A program made the translations under genes and the position numbers. A DNA stretch of 64,000 bases from Cupriavidus plantarum (GTDB lineage: Bacteria; Pseudomonadota; Gammaproteobacteria; Burkholderiales; Burkholderiaceae): contig NZ_CAJPUX010000005.1 in NCBI RefSeq assembly GCF_905397285.1, forward strand, positions 372,001-436,000. The letters are read 5' to 3'. Positions within the stretch are counted from its first letter, which is position 1. Every line of letters starts with the position of its first letter. The notes below the pieces were generated by a model. It was not told the origin of the DNA and did no database searches. It saw only the letters and a program-made list of their open reading frames with translations. Shown here piece by piece: positions 1 through 8,293 of this stretch.

Positions 1-1
1 G

Positions 2-961
2 TATTCGATCTCGGGCTGGTATGACGGCGGCGGCTACGCGAATGGCGCGATCACGCGGTTCCTCTCGCTGCCTGACAATGACAACCGCCTGCTGCTCGGA
101 CCGTGGGATCACGGCGCGCGAACGAACGTGTCGCCATGGCGGGAAAAGCCCGCGTCGGAATTTCCGCTGCTCGGCGAGGTCCTGCGCTTCTTCGATGAAC
201 ATTTGCTCGGCCTCGACACCGGCCTGAAGGACGAGGCGCGCGTCCACTATCACAGCATCCACGACGACCAGTGGCATGCGGCCGAAACATGGCCGCCCGC
301 GCGGAACACCGAACGCCTGTATCTCGCCGCCGGCGACGGCCTCTCGCCGCAAGCCGCGCCGGCGGCCAGCGACATCGCGTTCCAGGTCAGCTTCGACTGG
401 TCCACGGGCCGCAAGACGCGATACGAGCGCCTCGGCGCCGCGAACATCGAGGATTACTACGCGGATTGGGCCGGGCACGAAGCGCGGCTGCCGCACTTCG
501 ATTCGGCGCGCGTCAGCGCGCCCCTGGCGATCGCGGGCCATGTCGTTGCGCATTTGACCGTCGCCGCCTCGCAGCCGGATGCCGCGGTCTATGCCTATCT
601 TTCCGAAGTCGAGGCGGACGGTACCGTGCGCTATATCACCGAAGGCTTGCTTCGCGCATCGCATCGAAAGTCGGAACCCTGTCCGCCTGAATATCGGACG
701 ACGTGGCCGTACCGGGCACACCGGCGCGCGGACGCGGAACGGCTCGTGCCGGGCCAGGCGGTGACGCTCGACTTTGCGCTGCTGCCCGTGGCGTGGACGC
801 TGGCTGCCGGCAGCAAGCTGCGCGTGTCTCTTGCGGGGGGCGATCGCGGCCACTTCCCACAGGTACCGCATGGGCGCCCGCCGGTGCTGACCTTCACGCT
901 GGGCGGAAAGGACGGCTGCTATATCGACATCCCCATTGCGGACACCGCGGCAGGACGCTAG
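2..961 (+). CDS. CocE/NonD family hydrolase, C-terminal part (5' end outside window)
   Basis: The reading frame is open from base 2, so the start and the serine-bearing part of the alpha/beta hydrolase fold lie to the left of the window. The visible 319 residues begin with SGWYDGG, which carries the catalytic Asp in the cocaine esterase family, and then LLLGPWDHG, which carries the catalytic His. The rest fits the C-terminal jelly-roll domain of X-Pro dipeptidyl-peptidase-like hydrolases (VSFDWSTG and, near the end, LVPGQAV and SLAGGDRGHFP). These enzymes hydrolyse esters or amides; the substrate cannot be told. A LysR gene follows on the same strand after about 70 bp and may regulate it. Confidence 0.85.
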   Translation, partial: YSISGWYDGGGYANGAITRFLSLPDNDNRLLLGPWDHGARTNVSPWREKPASEFPLLGEVLRFFDEHLLGLDTGLKDEARVHYHSIHDDQWHAAETWPPARNTERLYLAAGDGLSPQAAPAASDIAFQVSFDWSTGRKTRYERLGAANIEDYYADWAGHEARLPHFDSARVSAPLAIAGHVVAHLTVAASQPDAAVYAYLSEVEADGTVRYITEGLLRASHRKSEPCPPEYRTTWPYRAHRRADAERLVPGQAVTLDFALLPVAWTLAAGSKLRVSLAGGDRGHFPQVPHGRPPVLTFTLGGKDGCYIDIPIADTAAGR

Positions 962-1032
962 GGCATTCAGCGATGCCCGTCCGGCACGCGAGATGCTAGT
1001 GTCGGGCCTCGACTCCCTTGCTGTATCCCCCC

Positions 1033-1980
1033 ATGGACTTCCGTCAGCTTCGTTATTTCTCCCGTATCGTCGAGCTCGAAAGCATTACCGCGGCCGCGGA
1101 GGCCTTGCATATCGCTCAGCCGTCGCTTAGCCAGCACGTCGCGAACCTCGAAGCCGAGCTCGATGCCAAGTTGCTCGAGCGCGGCCCCTTCGGCGCGCGC
1201 CCCACAGAGACCGGCAAGATTCTCTACCGCCATGCCAAGATGGTCCTCCGGCAAATGGAAGAAGCCCATGCGGCTGTGCGTCATGGCCGTGACGTACCCT
1301 CTGGGCATGTGCGCGTCGGCCTGCCGACCAGCACGTCGCGGGTCCTCGCCGTGCCGCTGCTCCGATACGTCGCGGACAACGTCCCCGACGTGACCGTGGA
1401 AATCGTTGAAGGCAGCAGCGCCGATCTTGCGGAACTCGTTGCCATGCAGAAACTGGACATCTGCATCTCGATGGATTCTCAGCAACGGCCCAACATGCAT
1501 CTGCTGCCGCTGCTCGATGAAGACCTCATGGCCGTCGGGCCCGGCTCATCGACGAACGAATCGCCGCTCACGCTGGCGGACGTGGCACAGCTTCCGCTCC
1601 TGCTGCCCAGCTTTCCGAATTCCGTGCGCGTGCTGACGGATCGCGCGTTTATCGCGGCGGGGCTCGATCTGACGCTGGTGGCGGAAACGAGCGCGGTGTC
1701 GGTATTACTGTCCGCCGTGAGCGCCGGCATGGGCTGGACGATCCTGCCATGGAGCGCGCTGGCCAACGAGCCGCCCGGCGCCTACACCTGTCTTCCGATC
1801 TCGGACTCTTCCCTGTCGCGCCGCGTTTTTCTTTGCGTGGCGGGTTCGGCGCGGCTCAGCCTGGCATGCCGGACCATCGAAGCCGCGATGCTGCGACTGA
1901 TCGTGGCGTCGATCGACACGCAGGCATGGCGCGGGGTCCACGCGCTCAGCAATCTCGCGCTGCTTCCCGCCGAAGGCTAA
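1033..1980 (+). CDS. LysR-family transcriptional regulator
   Basis: A 315-residue LysR regulator. The N-terminal winged helix is clear (MDFRQLRYFSRIVE, then AAEALHIAQPSLSQHV as the HTH), followed by a linker helix and a periplasmic-binding-like effector domain. It resembles the Nac/CynR group in its first 90 residues. I chose ATG 1033 because MDFRQLRYF is the canonical LysR start; an upstream TTG at 1018 adds only five residues. It lies downstream of the CocE-like hydrolase. Its stop codon overlaps the stop of the convergent GntR gene by 4 bp (CTAA), so no intergenic terminator separates them. Confidence 0.9.
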   Translation: MDFRQLRYFSRIVELESITAAAEALHIAQPSLSQHVANLEAELDAKLLERGPFGARPTETGKILYRHAKMVLRQMEEAHAAVRHGRDVPSGHVRVGLPTSTSRVLAVPLLRYVADNVPDVTVEIVEGSSADLAELVAMQKLDICISMDSQQRPNMHLLPLLDEDLMAVGPGSSTNESPLTLADVAQLPLLLPSFPNSVRVLTDRAFIAAGLDLTLVAETSAVSVLLSAVSAGMGWTILPWSALANEPPGAYTCLPISDSSLSRRVFLCVAGSARLSLACRTIEAAMLRLIVASIDTQAWRGVHALSNLALLPAEG

Positions 1981-2804
1981 CCACCCCGCCTCAACACCGT
2001 CGCCAGATCCGCGCCCGCCAGCCGCTGGGCCGCCGTGCGGCTGTCGCCCGTCCAGAAGTCCCGTTCCGCCGTGGAGATGCGCGCTTCGGTGTTGCGCATA
2101 TGCAGAAATGCCGCTTCGCGCGCGCGGGGGGCGTCCTGGGCGTCGATGGCGGCGCAGATTTCCGCGTGTTCCATGCGGACCTGCGCCGTGAGGTCGCTGC
2201 GGCGGGATTCATTGCCGCGGGTCAGGCGGATGGCGTCGCGCAGGGATCGGGTCAGCATGCCGAGTAACTCCGTGTAGTGCGGGTTGCCCGTCGCGCGGGA
2301 GACGGCGATGTGGAACGCGAGGTCTTCCTCGACGCCGTCGCCGCCCGCGTCCACCGCGCGGTCGATCGCCGCGAGGGCATCACGGATGTCGGCCATTTGC
2401 GCGTCCGTTCGCCGTACCGCCGCCAATGCCGCCATCTCCGCCTCGATGCCGCGGCGCAGTTCGAGGATACGGATGACGCCCACGGCCGGGTCGCTATGGC
2501 CATTGCCGCGGCCTAATCGGAAGACCTCCGCGCTGGCCGGATCGAGTACCACCGTGCCACTGCCCTGGCGGCTCTCCACGAGCCCTTCCGACTTCAGCCG
2601 CGAGATGGCCTCGCGGATCACCGTCCGGCTGACGCCGAACTGTTCCGTCATGAACTTCTCCGTCGGCAGGCGCGCATTGACCGGGTAGATCCCTTTGCGG
2701 ATCTGCCCGGACAAGAACTCCGTGACCCGGTCGGCCAGCGTGGGTTCGAAGCCGCCGCGGCTGCCGGCCGGTTCGTCCCTGATGTCCTGTAATCGCTGCT
2801 CCAT
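1977..2804 (-). CDS. GntR-family (FadR/FCD subfamily) regulator
   Basis: A 275-residue regulator with an N-terminal GntR winged helix at about residues 22-90 (TEKFMTEQFGVSRTVIREAISRL, then GLVESRQGSGTVV) and a C-terminal all-helical FCD ligand domain (residues 105-245) with the family's spaced histidines (FHIAVSRATGNPHY and later EHAEICAAID). FCD regulators usually bind small carboxylic acids as a metal chelate. It is divergent from the hydroxy-acid dehydrogenase operon starting at 2917, and a TTGTAATACAA palindrome overlapping that operon's -10 box fits its likely operator. It is therefore probably a repressor of that operon. Confidence 0.9.
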   Translation of the reverse strand: MEQRLQDIRDEPAGSRGGFEPTLADRVTEFLSGQIRKGIYPVNARLPTEKFMTEQFGVSRTVIREAISRLKSEGLVESRQGSGTVVLDPASAEVFRLGRGNGHSDPAVGVIRILELRRGIEAEMAALAAVRRTDAQMADIRDALAAIDRAVDAGGDGVEEDLAFHIAVSRATGNPHYTELLGMLTRSLRDAIRLTRGNESRRSDLTAQVRMEHAEICAAIDAQDAPRAREAAFLHMRNTEARISTAERDFWTGDSRTAAQRLAGADLATVLRRGG

Positions 2805-2861
2805 GGGTGCTCGAGTGCTGATGGCGGATGTCCGGAATCATAGCACCCCAAATAAATTTGC

Positions 2862-2890
2862 TTGACACATTGATACGATGAATTTGTAAT
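2862..2890 (+). promoter_or_regulatory. Sigma70 promoter of the hydroxy-acid dehydrogenase operon
   Basis: A perfect -35 box TTGACA (2862-2867) and a -10 box TGTAAT (2885-2890) are separated by exactly 17 bp. Transcription would start near 2897, leaving a leader of about 20 nt before the ATG at 2917. This is the best match to a sigma70 promoter that I found in the window. Confidence 0.75.
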
Positions 2891-2894
2891 ACAA
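2884..2894. promoter_or_regulatory. Putative GntR/FCD operator TTGTAATACAA
   Basis: An 11-bp perfect palindrome, TTGTA-A-TACAA, matching the TNGTNNNACNA pattern known for FCD-type GntR proteins such as LldR. It overlaps the -10 box of the promoter just above, where bound regulator would block RNA polymerase. The divergent GntR gene (1977-2804) is the obvious candidate to bind it. Confidence 0.65.
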
Positions 2895-2916
2895 CCTAGT
2901 TTCCAGCCTGGAGAAG

Positions 2917-3942
2917 ATGTCGATGCCGCCGGAAAGCCACAACGATTACGACACCGAGACGTTGGAGAAAGCCTTCGTCTGCCGGCGCATGCCGCCGGAC
3001 GTGGAGGCCGCCATGGCGGCGCGATTCCGCGTGGATCGGAACGAGAGCGACGCGCTGCTGAGCCCGGCGGCCATTGCCGAGCGGGCGCGGGACGTCAGCG
3101 TGCTGTTCGTGACCGCCACCGAGCGCATCGATGGCGAACTGCTGCGCAACCTGTCGCCAGCGCTGAAGACGGTGGCCACGCTGTCGGTCGGCCATGACCA
3201 TATCGACCTCGCCACCGCCCGCGAGCTCGGGATCGACGTCCTCCATACCCCCGATGTCCTCAGCGACGCCTGCGCGGAGGTCGCGATGATGCTGCTGCTC
3301 AACGCGGCACGGCGCGGTTACGAAGCGGATCGCATGGTGCGCGGCGGTCAATGGCCGGGCTGGGCGCCGACGCAGCTGCTTGGCAAGGGCCTCGTCGGCA
3401 AGCGGCTCGGTATCTTTGGCATGGGCCGCATCGGGCGGGCGATCGCGACACGGGCGCGCGCGTTCGGGATGCGGATCCACTATCACAATCGCTCGCGTCT
3501 ACCCGCGGAGCTGGAGGACGGTGCGATCTACCATGCCACGCTCGCAGACCTGTGCGTGCACAGCGACATGCTGATGGTCGCGGCGCCGGGCGCACCGCAA
3601 CTCAAGGGCGCGCTGGACGCCGCGCATATTGCCGCGCTACCGCGCGGCGCGGTCGTGGCGAATATCTCGCGCGGCGACATCGTCAGCGACGACGCGCTTA
3701 TCGCGGCCTTGCAGTCCGGCCACGTCTTTGCCGCGGGACTCGACGTGTTCGCCAATGAGCCGAACCTCGACCCGCGCTACCGTCAGCTCGACAACGTCTT
3801 CCTGAGCCCGCACATCGGCAGCGCGACCGAGGAAACCCGCAACGCCATGGGCTGGCTGCTGCTCGACGGGCTGGCCGCCCTGCGCCGTGGCGAACGCCCG
3901 GCCAACCTGATATCTGCCGAGGCGAACGCCCGGCCAACCTGA
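2917..3942 (+). CDS. D-isomer-specific 2-hydroxyacid dehydrogenase (glyoxylate/hydroxypyruvate reductase-like)
   Basis: A 341-residue NAD(P)H-dependent reductase of 2-keto acids such as glyoxylate or hydroxypyruvate. It has the Rossmann motif GMGRIGRA near residue 168 and the catalytic triad Arg252 (NISRGD), Glu281 (FANEP) and His299 (SPHIGSAT). It is the first gene of an operon with an aldehyde dehydrogenase, a 3-hydroxyisobutyrate-dehydrogenase-like reductase and a tartrate dehydrogenase. ATG 2923 is a good alternative start: GGAG at 2910-2913 sits 9 bp before it but only 3 bp before 2917. The C-terminus has been changed by a 32-bp tandem duplication; a single repeat copy would end the protein RGERPTNLIS, whereas it now ends LISAEANARPT. 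Confidence 0.9.
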   Translation: MSMPPESHNDYDTETLEKAFVCRRMPPDVEAAMAARFRVDRNESDALLSPAAIAERARDVSVLFVTATERIDGELLRNLSPALKTVATLSVGHDHIDLATARELGIDVLHTPDVLSDACAEVAMMLLLNAARRGYEADRMVRGGQWPGWAPTQLLGKGLVGKRLGIFGMGRIGRAIATRARAFGMRIHYHNRSRLPAELEDGAIYHATLADLCVHSDMLMVAAPGAPQLKGALDAAHIAALPRGAVVANISRGDIVSDDALIAALQSGHVFAAGLDVFANEPNLDPRYRQLDNVFLSPHIGSATEETRNAMGWLLLDGLAALRRGERPANLISAEANARPT

Positions 3943-3981
3943 TATCTGCCGTGGCGAACGCCCAACCAACCTGATTTCCTG
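3885..3981. repeat. 32-bp tandem repeat, three copies, over a stop codon
   Basis: Copies lie at 3885-3916, 3917-3948 and about 3949-3981. The first two differ by one base (T to A at 3920); the third has diverged further (GCCCGGCC to GCCCAACC, and ATATCTG to ATTTCCTG). The unit is not a multiple of 3, so each added copy shifts the frame. The first copy codes for the end of the dehydrogenase, the second supplies the present TGA (3940-3942), and the third keeps the presumed ancestral TGA in the frame of copy one. Confidence 0.9.
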
Positions 3982-4026
3982 ACCTTCCCTCCCCAACGCC
4001 AACACATCCAACGCGGAGTCGCTTTC

Positions 4027-5487
4027 ATGCAGATTCAGAACGCTTCCTTGTTTCGCCAGCAGTGCCACGTCAACGGTCAATGGGTAGATGCCACCGATGG
4101 CGAGGTGGTGCCGGTCACGAACCCCGCCACCGGCAAGTCGATCGGTTCCGTGCCGCGCATGACGGCGGCGGATGTCGAGAAGGCGATCGCCGCCGCGGAG
4201 CAAGCGCTGCCCGCATGGCGCGCCACGAGTGCCCGCGACCGCAGCAAGCTGCTGCGCCGGTGGTACGACCTGTGCATGGCCAATCAGGAAGACCTTGCCA
4301 CCATCCTGACGCTCGAGCAGGGCAAGCCGCTGAAGGAATCGCGCGGTGAGATCGCATACGGTTCGGGCTTTCTCGAGTGGTTCTCGGAAGAAGCCCGCCG
4401 GATCTATGGCGACGTGATTCCCGCGCCGTCGTCGGACCGGCGGATCGTCGTGATCAAGCAGCCGGTGGGCGTGGTGGCCGCGATTACGCCATGGAACTTC
4501 CCGAACGCGATGATCACGCGCAAGGCCGGTGCCGCGCTGGCCGCAGGTTGCACCATCGTGATCAAGCCGGCATCCGCCACGCCGTTCTCGGCCCTGGCGC
4601 TGGCCGCGCTGGCCAAAGAGGCGGGAATTCCCGATGGCGTGCTCAACGTCGTGACGGGCTCCGCGTCCGTCGTCGGCAACGTGCTGACCAAAAGCCCCGT
4701 GGTGCGCAAGCTGTCGTTCACGGGCTCGACCGAGGTCGGCAAGACCCTGCTCGAACAGTGCGCGGGCACCGTGAAGAAGGTGTCGATGGAGCTCGGCGGC
4801 AATGCGCCGTTCCTGATCTTCGACGACGCCGACCTCGACGCCGCGGTCGCGGGCGTCATGGCCTCCAAGTTCCGCAATGCCGGTCAGACCTGCGTCTGCG
4901 CAAACCGCATCTTCGTGCAGGACGGCGTCTATGACGCCTTTGCCGAGAAGCTGCGCGTCGCCGTGGAGGCGCAGAAGGTGGGCGACGGCATGTCGCCGGG
5001 CGTCGACCTCGGCCCGCTGATCGATGACGCCGCGGTGGACAAGGTGCGCGAGCACATCGACGACGCGGTGGCGCTGGGCGCGCGCGTGTTCACGGGCGGC
5101 AGCGCACACGCACTGGGCGGCCGCTTCTTTACGCCAACCATCCTGACCGACGTCTCGCCGAAGGCGAAGCTCATGAACGAGGAGACCTTCGGCCCCGTCG
5201 CGCCGCTGATCCACTTCAAGACCGAGTCGGAAGGCGTTGCGATGGCGAACGACACGCCCTTTGGACTGGCCGCCTACTTCTATACGACCGATTACGCGCG
5301 CTCGTGGCGTGTGGCGGAAGCGCTCGAATGCGGCATCGTCGGCCTGAACGAGGGCCTGATCTCCACGGAGGTGGCGCCGTTCGGCGGGGTCAAGGAATCG
5401 GGGATCGGACGGGAAGGCTCGAAGTACGGCATCGAGGACTATATCGAGGTCAAATACATCTGCGCCGGCGGATTGGCGGCCCGGTAA
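4027..5487 (+). CDS. gabD: NAD(P)-dependent aldehyde dehydrogenase, succinate-semialdehyde dehydrogenase type
   Basis: A 486-residue aldehyde dehydrogenase that oxidises an aldehyde to the acid with NAD(P)+. PWNFPNAMITRK, FTGSTEVGK, catalytic Glu255 in ELGGNAPF and nucleophile Cys289 in NAGQTCVCANR are all present, and the length and the C-terminal PFGGVKESGIGREGS match the GabD group. GGAG at 4015-4018 precedes the ATG by 8 bp. Second gene of the operon; the neighbours suggest a C3-C4 semialdehyde substrate (succinic, malonic or tartronic), so the GabD name reflects family and not proven substrate. Confidence 0.88.
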   Translation: MQIQNASLFRQQCHVNGQWVDATDGEVVPVTNPATGKSIGSVPRMTAADVEKAIAAAEQALPAWRATSARDRSKLLRRWYDLCMANQEDLATILTLEQGKPLKESRGEIAYGSGFLEWFSEEARRIYGDVIPAPSSDRRIVVIKQPVGVVAAITPWNFPNAMITRKAGAALAAGCTIVIKPASATPFSALALAALAKEAGIPDGVLNVVTGSASVVGNVLTKSPVVRKLSFTGSTEVGKTLLEQCAGTVKKVSMELGGNAPFLIFDDADLDAAVAGVMASKFRNAGQTCVCANRIFVQDGVYDAFAEKLRVAVEAQKVGDGMSPGVDLGPLIDDAAVDKVREHIDDAVALGARVFTGGSAHALGGRFFTPTILTDVSPKAKLMNEETFGPVAPLIHFKTESEGVAMANDTPFGLAAYFYTTDYARSWRVAEALECGIVGLNEGLISTEVAPFGGVKESGIGREGSKYGIEDYIEVKYICAGGLAAR

Positions 5488-5518
5488 CCTTGCATCCATC
5501 AACGCAACAGGAGACAGC

Positions 5519-6403
5519 ATGATGAAGACCGTAGGCATGATCGGCATCGGCATGATGGGCCATGGGATAGCGTCCAACATCGTCAGGCATGGCTATCCGC
5601 TCGTGGTACTCGAGCATCCGGGCAATCAGCCGCTGGACACGCTGCTGGCCGCCGGCGCCAGCAAGACCGCGACGATTCCCGATCTGGCGGCGCGGGCAGA
5701 CATCGTGATCCTCTGCGTGACGGGAACGCCCGAGGTCGAAGACGTGCTCTTCAGTCCCAACGGGCTGCTGAGCGCGCTGCGGCCGGGCACGATCGTGATC
5801 GACTGCTCGACGGCGATTCCCTCCTCGACCGAGCGCATTGCCGCCGCGGTGCAGAAGGCTGGCGGCAAGTTCCTCGATGCGCCGATGACGCGCACCCCCA
5901 AGGAGGCCGCGGAAGGCCGGTTGAACCTGATCGTGGGAGGCGACGCGGCGCTCTACGCGGAATGCGAGCCGCTATTGCAGCGCTTTGCGGAAAACATCAC
6001 GTTCGCGGGGCCTGTGGGCTCGGGCCACCGGCTGAAGCTGTTGCACAACTTCGTATCGCTGGGTTTCTCGGCGGTCCTTGCGGAGGCCGCCGCCTGCGCG
6101 GCGCGCGGCGGGGTGGATCCTGAGGTGCTCATCGATGTGCTGGCCAAGGGTGGCGGCGCGGGCGTGATCCTCGAGCGGCTGCGTCCGTTCATCGAGCGTG
6201 GCGATGGCTCGGGCTTCCGCTTCACCATCTCCAACGCGTTGAAGGACATGACGTACTACGACACGATGGCACGCGAGATCGGCGCGAGCCACACCACTTC
6301 GACGGCTATCCGCGAGACGTACGCGGGCGCCTATGTGCAGCGCGCGACGGGAACCGTTCCCGAGCTCGTCGCCCTGTTGTCGCAACCGCCCGCCGCCCAC
6401 TGA
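5519..6403 (+). CDS. NAD(P)-dependent beta-hydroxyacid dehydrogenase (3-hydroxyisobutyrate / tartronate-semialdehyde reductase family)
   Basis: A 294-residue member of the beta-hydroxyacid dehydrogenase family. The nucleotide-binding motif is GMIGIGMMGHGI at the N-terminus, the substrate motif is DAPMTRTPKEAAEG at about residue 121, and the catalytic Lys173 lies in GSGHRLKLLHN. It would interconvert a 3-hydroxy acid and its semialdehyde. AGGAGA at 5509-5514 is 4 bp from ATG 5519 and 7 bp from ATG 5522, so the second ATG may be the true start. It follows the aldehyde dehydrogenase by about 30 bp and precedes the tartrate dehydrogenase by 16 bp, which argues for one transcript. Confidence 0.88.
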   Translation: MMKTVGMIGIGMMGHGIASNIVRHGYPLVVLEHPGNQPLDTLLAAGASKTATIPDLAARADIVILCVTGTPEVEDVLFSPNGLLSALRPGTIVIDCSTAIPSSTERIAAAVQKAGGKFLDAPMTRTPKEAAEGRLNLIVGGDAALYAECEPLLQRFAENITFAGPVGSGHRLKLLHNFVSLGFSAVLAEAAACAARGGVDPEVLIDVLAKGGGAGVILERLRPFIERGDGSGFRFTISNALKDMTYYDTMAREIGASHTTSTAIRETYAGAYVQRATGTVPELVALLSQPPAAH

Positions 6404-6419
6404 CCTCCGCACCCTCATC

Positions 6420-7496
6420 ATGATCACCAACCAGCAATACAAGATCGCCGTCATTCCCGGCGATGGCATCGGCAATGAAGTCGTCCCCGAGGGGATTCGT
6501 GTCCTGAAGGCCGTCAGCGAACGGTTCGGCTTCCAGCTGTCGTTCACGACGTACGACTGGAGTTGCGCGCGCTATCACGCGCAGGGCAGCATGATGCCGG
6601 CGGACGGCATCGAGCGCCTGCGCGATTCGGACGCGATCTTTCTTGGCGCGGTGGGCTTCCCCGGCGTGCCCGATCACGTCTCGCTGTGGAACTTGCTGAT
6701 TCCGATCCGCCGCGAGTTCGACCAGTACGTCAACCTGCGGCCCGTGCGGCTGCTGCCGGGCGTGCCCTGCCCACTCGCCAACAAGAAGCCCGGCGACATC
6801 GACTTCTGGATCGTGCGCGAGAACACGGAGGGCGAGTACTCGCAGGTCGGCGGACGCATGTTCGCGGGCACCGAGCACGAGTTCGTGACACAGGAGGCCA
6901 TCTTCACGCGGCGCGGGACCGATCGGATCATGCGTTACGCCTTCGAGCTGGCACGCAAGCTCGGGCGCGATCACGTCACCTCGGCCACGAAGTCCAACGG
7001 CATTTTCCATTCGATGCCCTATTGGGATGAACGCTTCGCGGCGATCGGCGCCGAGTATCCGGGCATTCGCACGGACCAGTACCACATCGATATCCTCGCG
7101 GCGCGATTCGCGATGTCGCCCGAGCGGTTCGATGTGGTGGTGGGGTCCAATCTGTTCGGCGACATCCTGTCGGATCTCGGTCCGGGCATCACGGGAACCA
7201 TCGCCGTGGCGCCGAGCGCCAACATCAACCCCGAGCGCAAGTATCCGTCGATGTTCGAGCCGGTACATGGCTCGGCACCCGATATCGCGGGCAAAGGCAT
7301 CGCCAACCCGATCGGCCAGATCTGGTCGGCGGCCATGATGCTCGACCACCTCGGCCAACCGGAAGCGGCCGCAGCAGTCATGCGAGCGATCGAAACGGTG
7401 CTCGGACACACCGACCGCATCCATACGCCCGACCTCGGCGGCACCGCCACGACACAGGACATGGGCGCCGCCATCGCCCGCGCGATCCAGACCTGA
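6420..7496 (+). CDS. Tartrate dehydrogenase / D-malate dehydrogenase (decarboxylating)
   Basis: A 358-residue metal- and NAD-dependent beta-decarboxylating dehydrogenase of the isocitrate/isopropylmalate family, closest in motif pattern to TtuC/DmlA. It starts YKIAVIPGDGIGNEVVPEG and carries FLGAVGFPGVPDH, RENTEGEYS, DILAARFAMSPERFDVVV and HGSAPDIAGKGIANP. Such enzymes oxidise tartrate or D-malate; tartrate dehydrogenase can also yield D-glycerate. The start ATG at 6420 gives the standard family N-terminus. No strong Shine-Dalgarno precedes it, consistent with coupling to the gene 16 bp upstream. It is the last gene of the GntR-linked operon. Confidence 0.9.
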   Translation: MITNQQYKIAVIPGDGIGNEVVPEGIRVLKAVSERFGFQLSFTTYDWSCARYHAQGSMMPADGIERLRDSDAIFLGAVGFPGVPDHVSLWNLLIPIRREFDQYVNLRPVRLLPGVPCPLANKKPGDIDFWIVRENTEGEYSQVGGRMFAGTEHEFVTQEAIFTRRGTDRIMRYAFELARKLGRDHVTSATKSNGIFHSMPYWDERFAAIGAEYPGIRTDQYHIDILAARFAMSPERFDVVVGSNLFGDILSDLGPGITGTIAVAPSANINPERKYPSMFEPVHGSAPDIAGKGIANPIGQIWSAAMMLDHLGQPEAAAAVMRAIETVLGHTDRIHTPDLGGTATTQDMGAAIARAIQT

Positions 7497-7616
7497 GCCG
7501 AGGGGCGTCCTCTCAGGGGCGGGCGGATATCCGAGCGACCGTCCCGGCAATAGGCAGCGGGAGCTTACGCGACGCGGGCATCCTCAAGACGCCCCCCTAC
7601 GCCATCGCGTCGGCGG

Positions 7617-8063
7617 TTATGCCTTCGCGGCCACGGGCAGCCGGAACGGTACGCCCAGCCGGTTGAAGGCGTTCATCGCCGCGATGGTGATCGTCAGGTC
7701 GACGAGTTCCTTTGGCGAGAACGCGGCCGATGCGGCCGCGTAGGCTGCGTCGGAAGCATGGGTCTCGCTGACGCGGGTCACCTCTTCCGCCCAGGCCAGG
7801 GCCGCGCGCTCCTGATCCGAGAACAGGTGGGGCGCCTCCTCCCACACCGGTACCAGCGTGATCTTGTCGATCGACATCGTCTTGCGCAGGTCGCGGCTAT
7901 GCAGGTCGATGCAATAGGCGCAGCCATTGATCTGCGACACGCGCAGGAACACCAGATGCACGAGCTCCTCGGGCAGGCTCGTGTCCCTGGTCACGTAGTG
8001 ATGAATGCCGAACAGCGCCTTGGCGCCCTCGGGGGCGATTTCTCTCCAGTTCAAGCGGGTCAT
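7617..8063 (-). CDS. Carboxymuconolactone decarboxylase / AhpD-like peroxidase
   Basis: A 148-residue all-helical protein of the AhpD superfamily. The core motif is present: Cys48-x-x-Cys51 with His55 (NGCAYCIDLHSR), the redox-active arrangement of alkylhydroperoxidase AhpD. It is single-domain and without a signal peptide, so cytoplasmic. Related proteins reduce peroxides or are induced by oxidative stress. A short intergenic stretch separates it from the tartrate dehydrogenase, with which it converges, and it has its own upstream region (8064-8293) shared with the divergent lipoprotein gene. Confidence 0.88.
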   Translation of the reverse strand: MTRLNWREIAPEGAKALFGIHHYVTRDTSLPEELVHLVFLRVSQINGCAYCIDLHSRDLRKTMSIDKITLVPVWEEAPHLFSDQERAALAWAEEVTRVSETHASDAAYAAASAAFSPKELVDLTITIAAMNAFNRLGVPFRLPVAAKA

Positions 8064-8178
8064 GTCGGGTCCTTTCCTGTTGCCGTAAGTCGTTGATGAC
8101 AGGGACGAAGATACGCGGACGATGGCCTAGCCGACAGGCACAAAAACGGAAGCTTCGACTGGGCCATGACATTGCGGC

Positions 8179-8210
8179 ACAAACGCGAGACAAACGCGAG
8201 ACAAACGCGA
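8179..8210. repeat. 11-bp tandem repeat, three copies
   Basis: The unit ACAAACGCGAG occurs at 8179-8189 and 8190-8200, with a third copy lacking the last G at 8201-8210. It lies between the divergent AhpD-like gene and the lipoprotein gene. The 11-bp period is about one helical turn, so each unit faces the same side of DNA, as in a regulator-binding array; simple slippage is the alternative. Confidence 0.85.
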
Positions 8211-8293
8211 AACCATGTCGGCCGTGCGCGGACAGAGCCGGTTACGCGCCCATGCGAAAATCCGCCTGTGCCCGACCCTGTCCACTCAGACCG

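Noticed and set aside
3637-5580. Very long open frame (647 codons) on the minus strand opposite the aldehyde dehydrogenase
   Set aside because: It is antisense to three well-supported genes, its composition is Arg/His/Gly-rich as expected from the complement of GC-rich codons, and it has no family motif.
8179-8210. Tandem repeat considered as a CRISPR fragment
   Set aside because: Units are 11 bp and directly adjacent without spacers.
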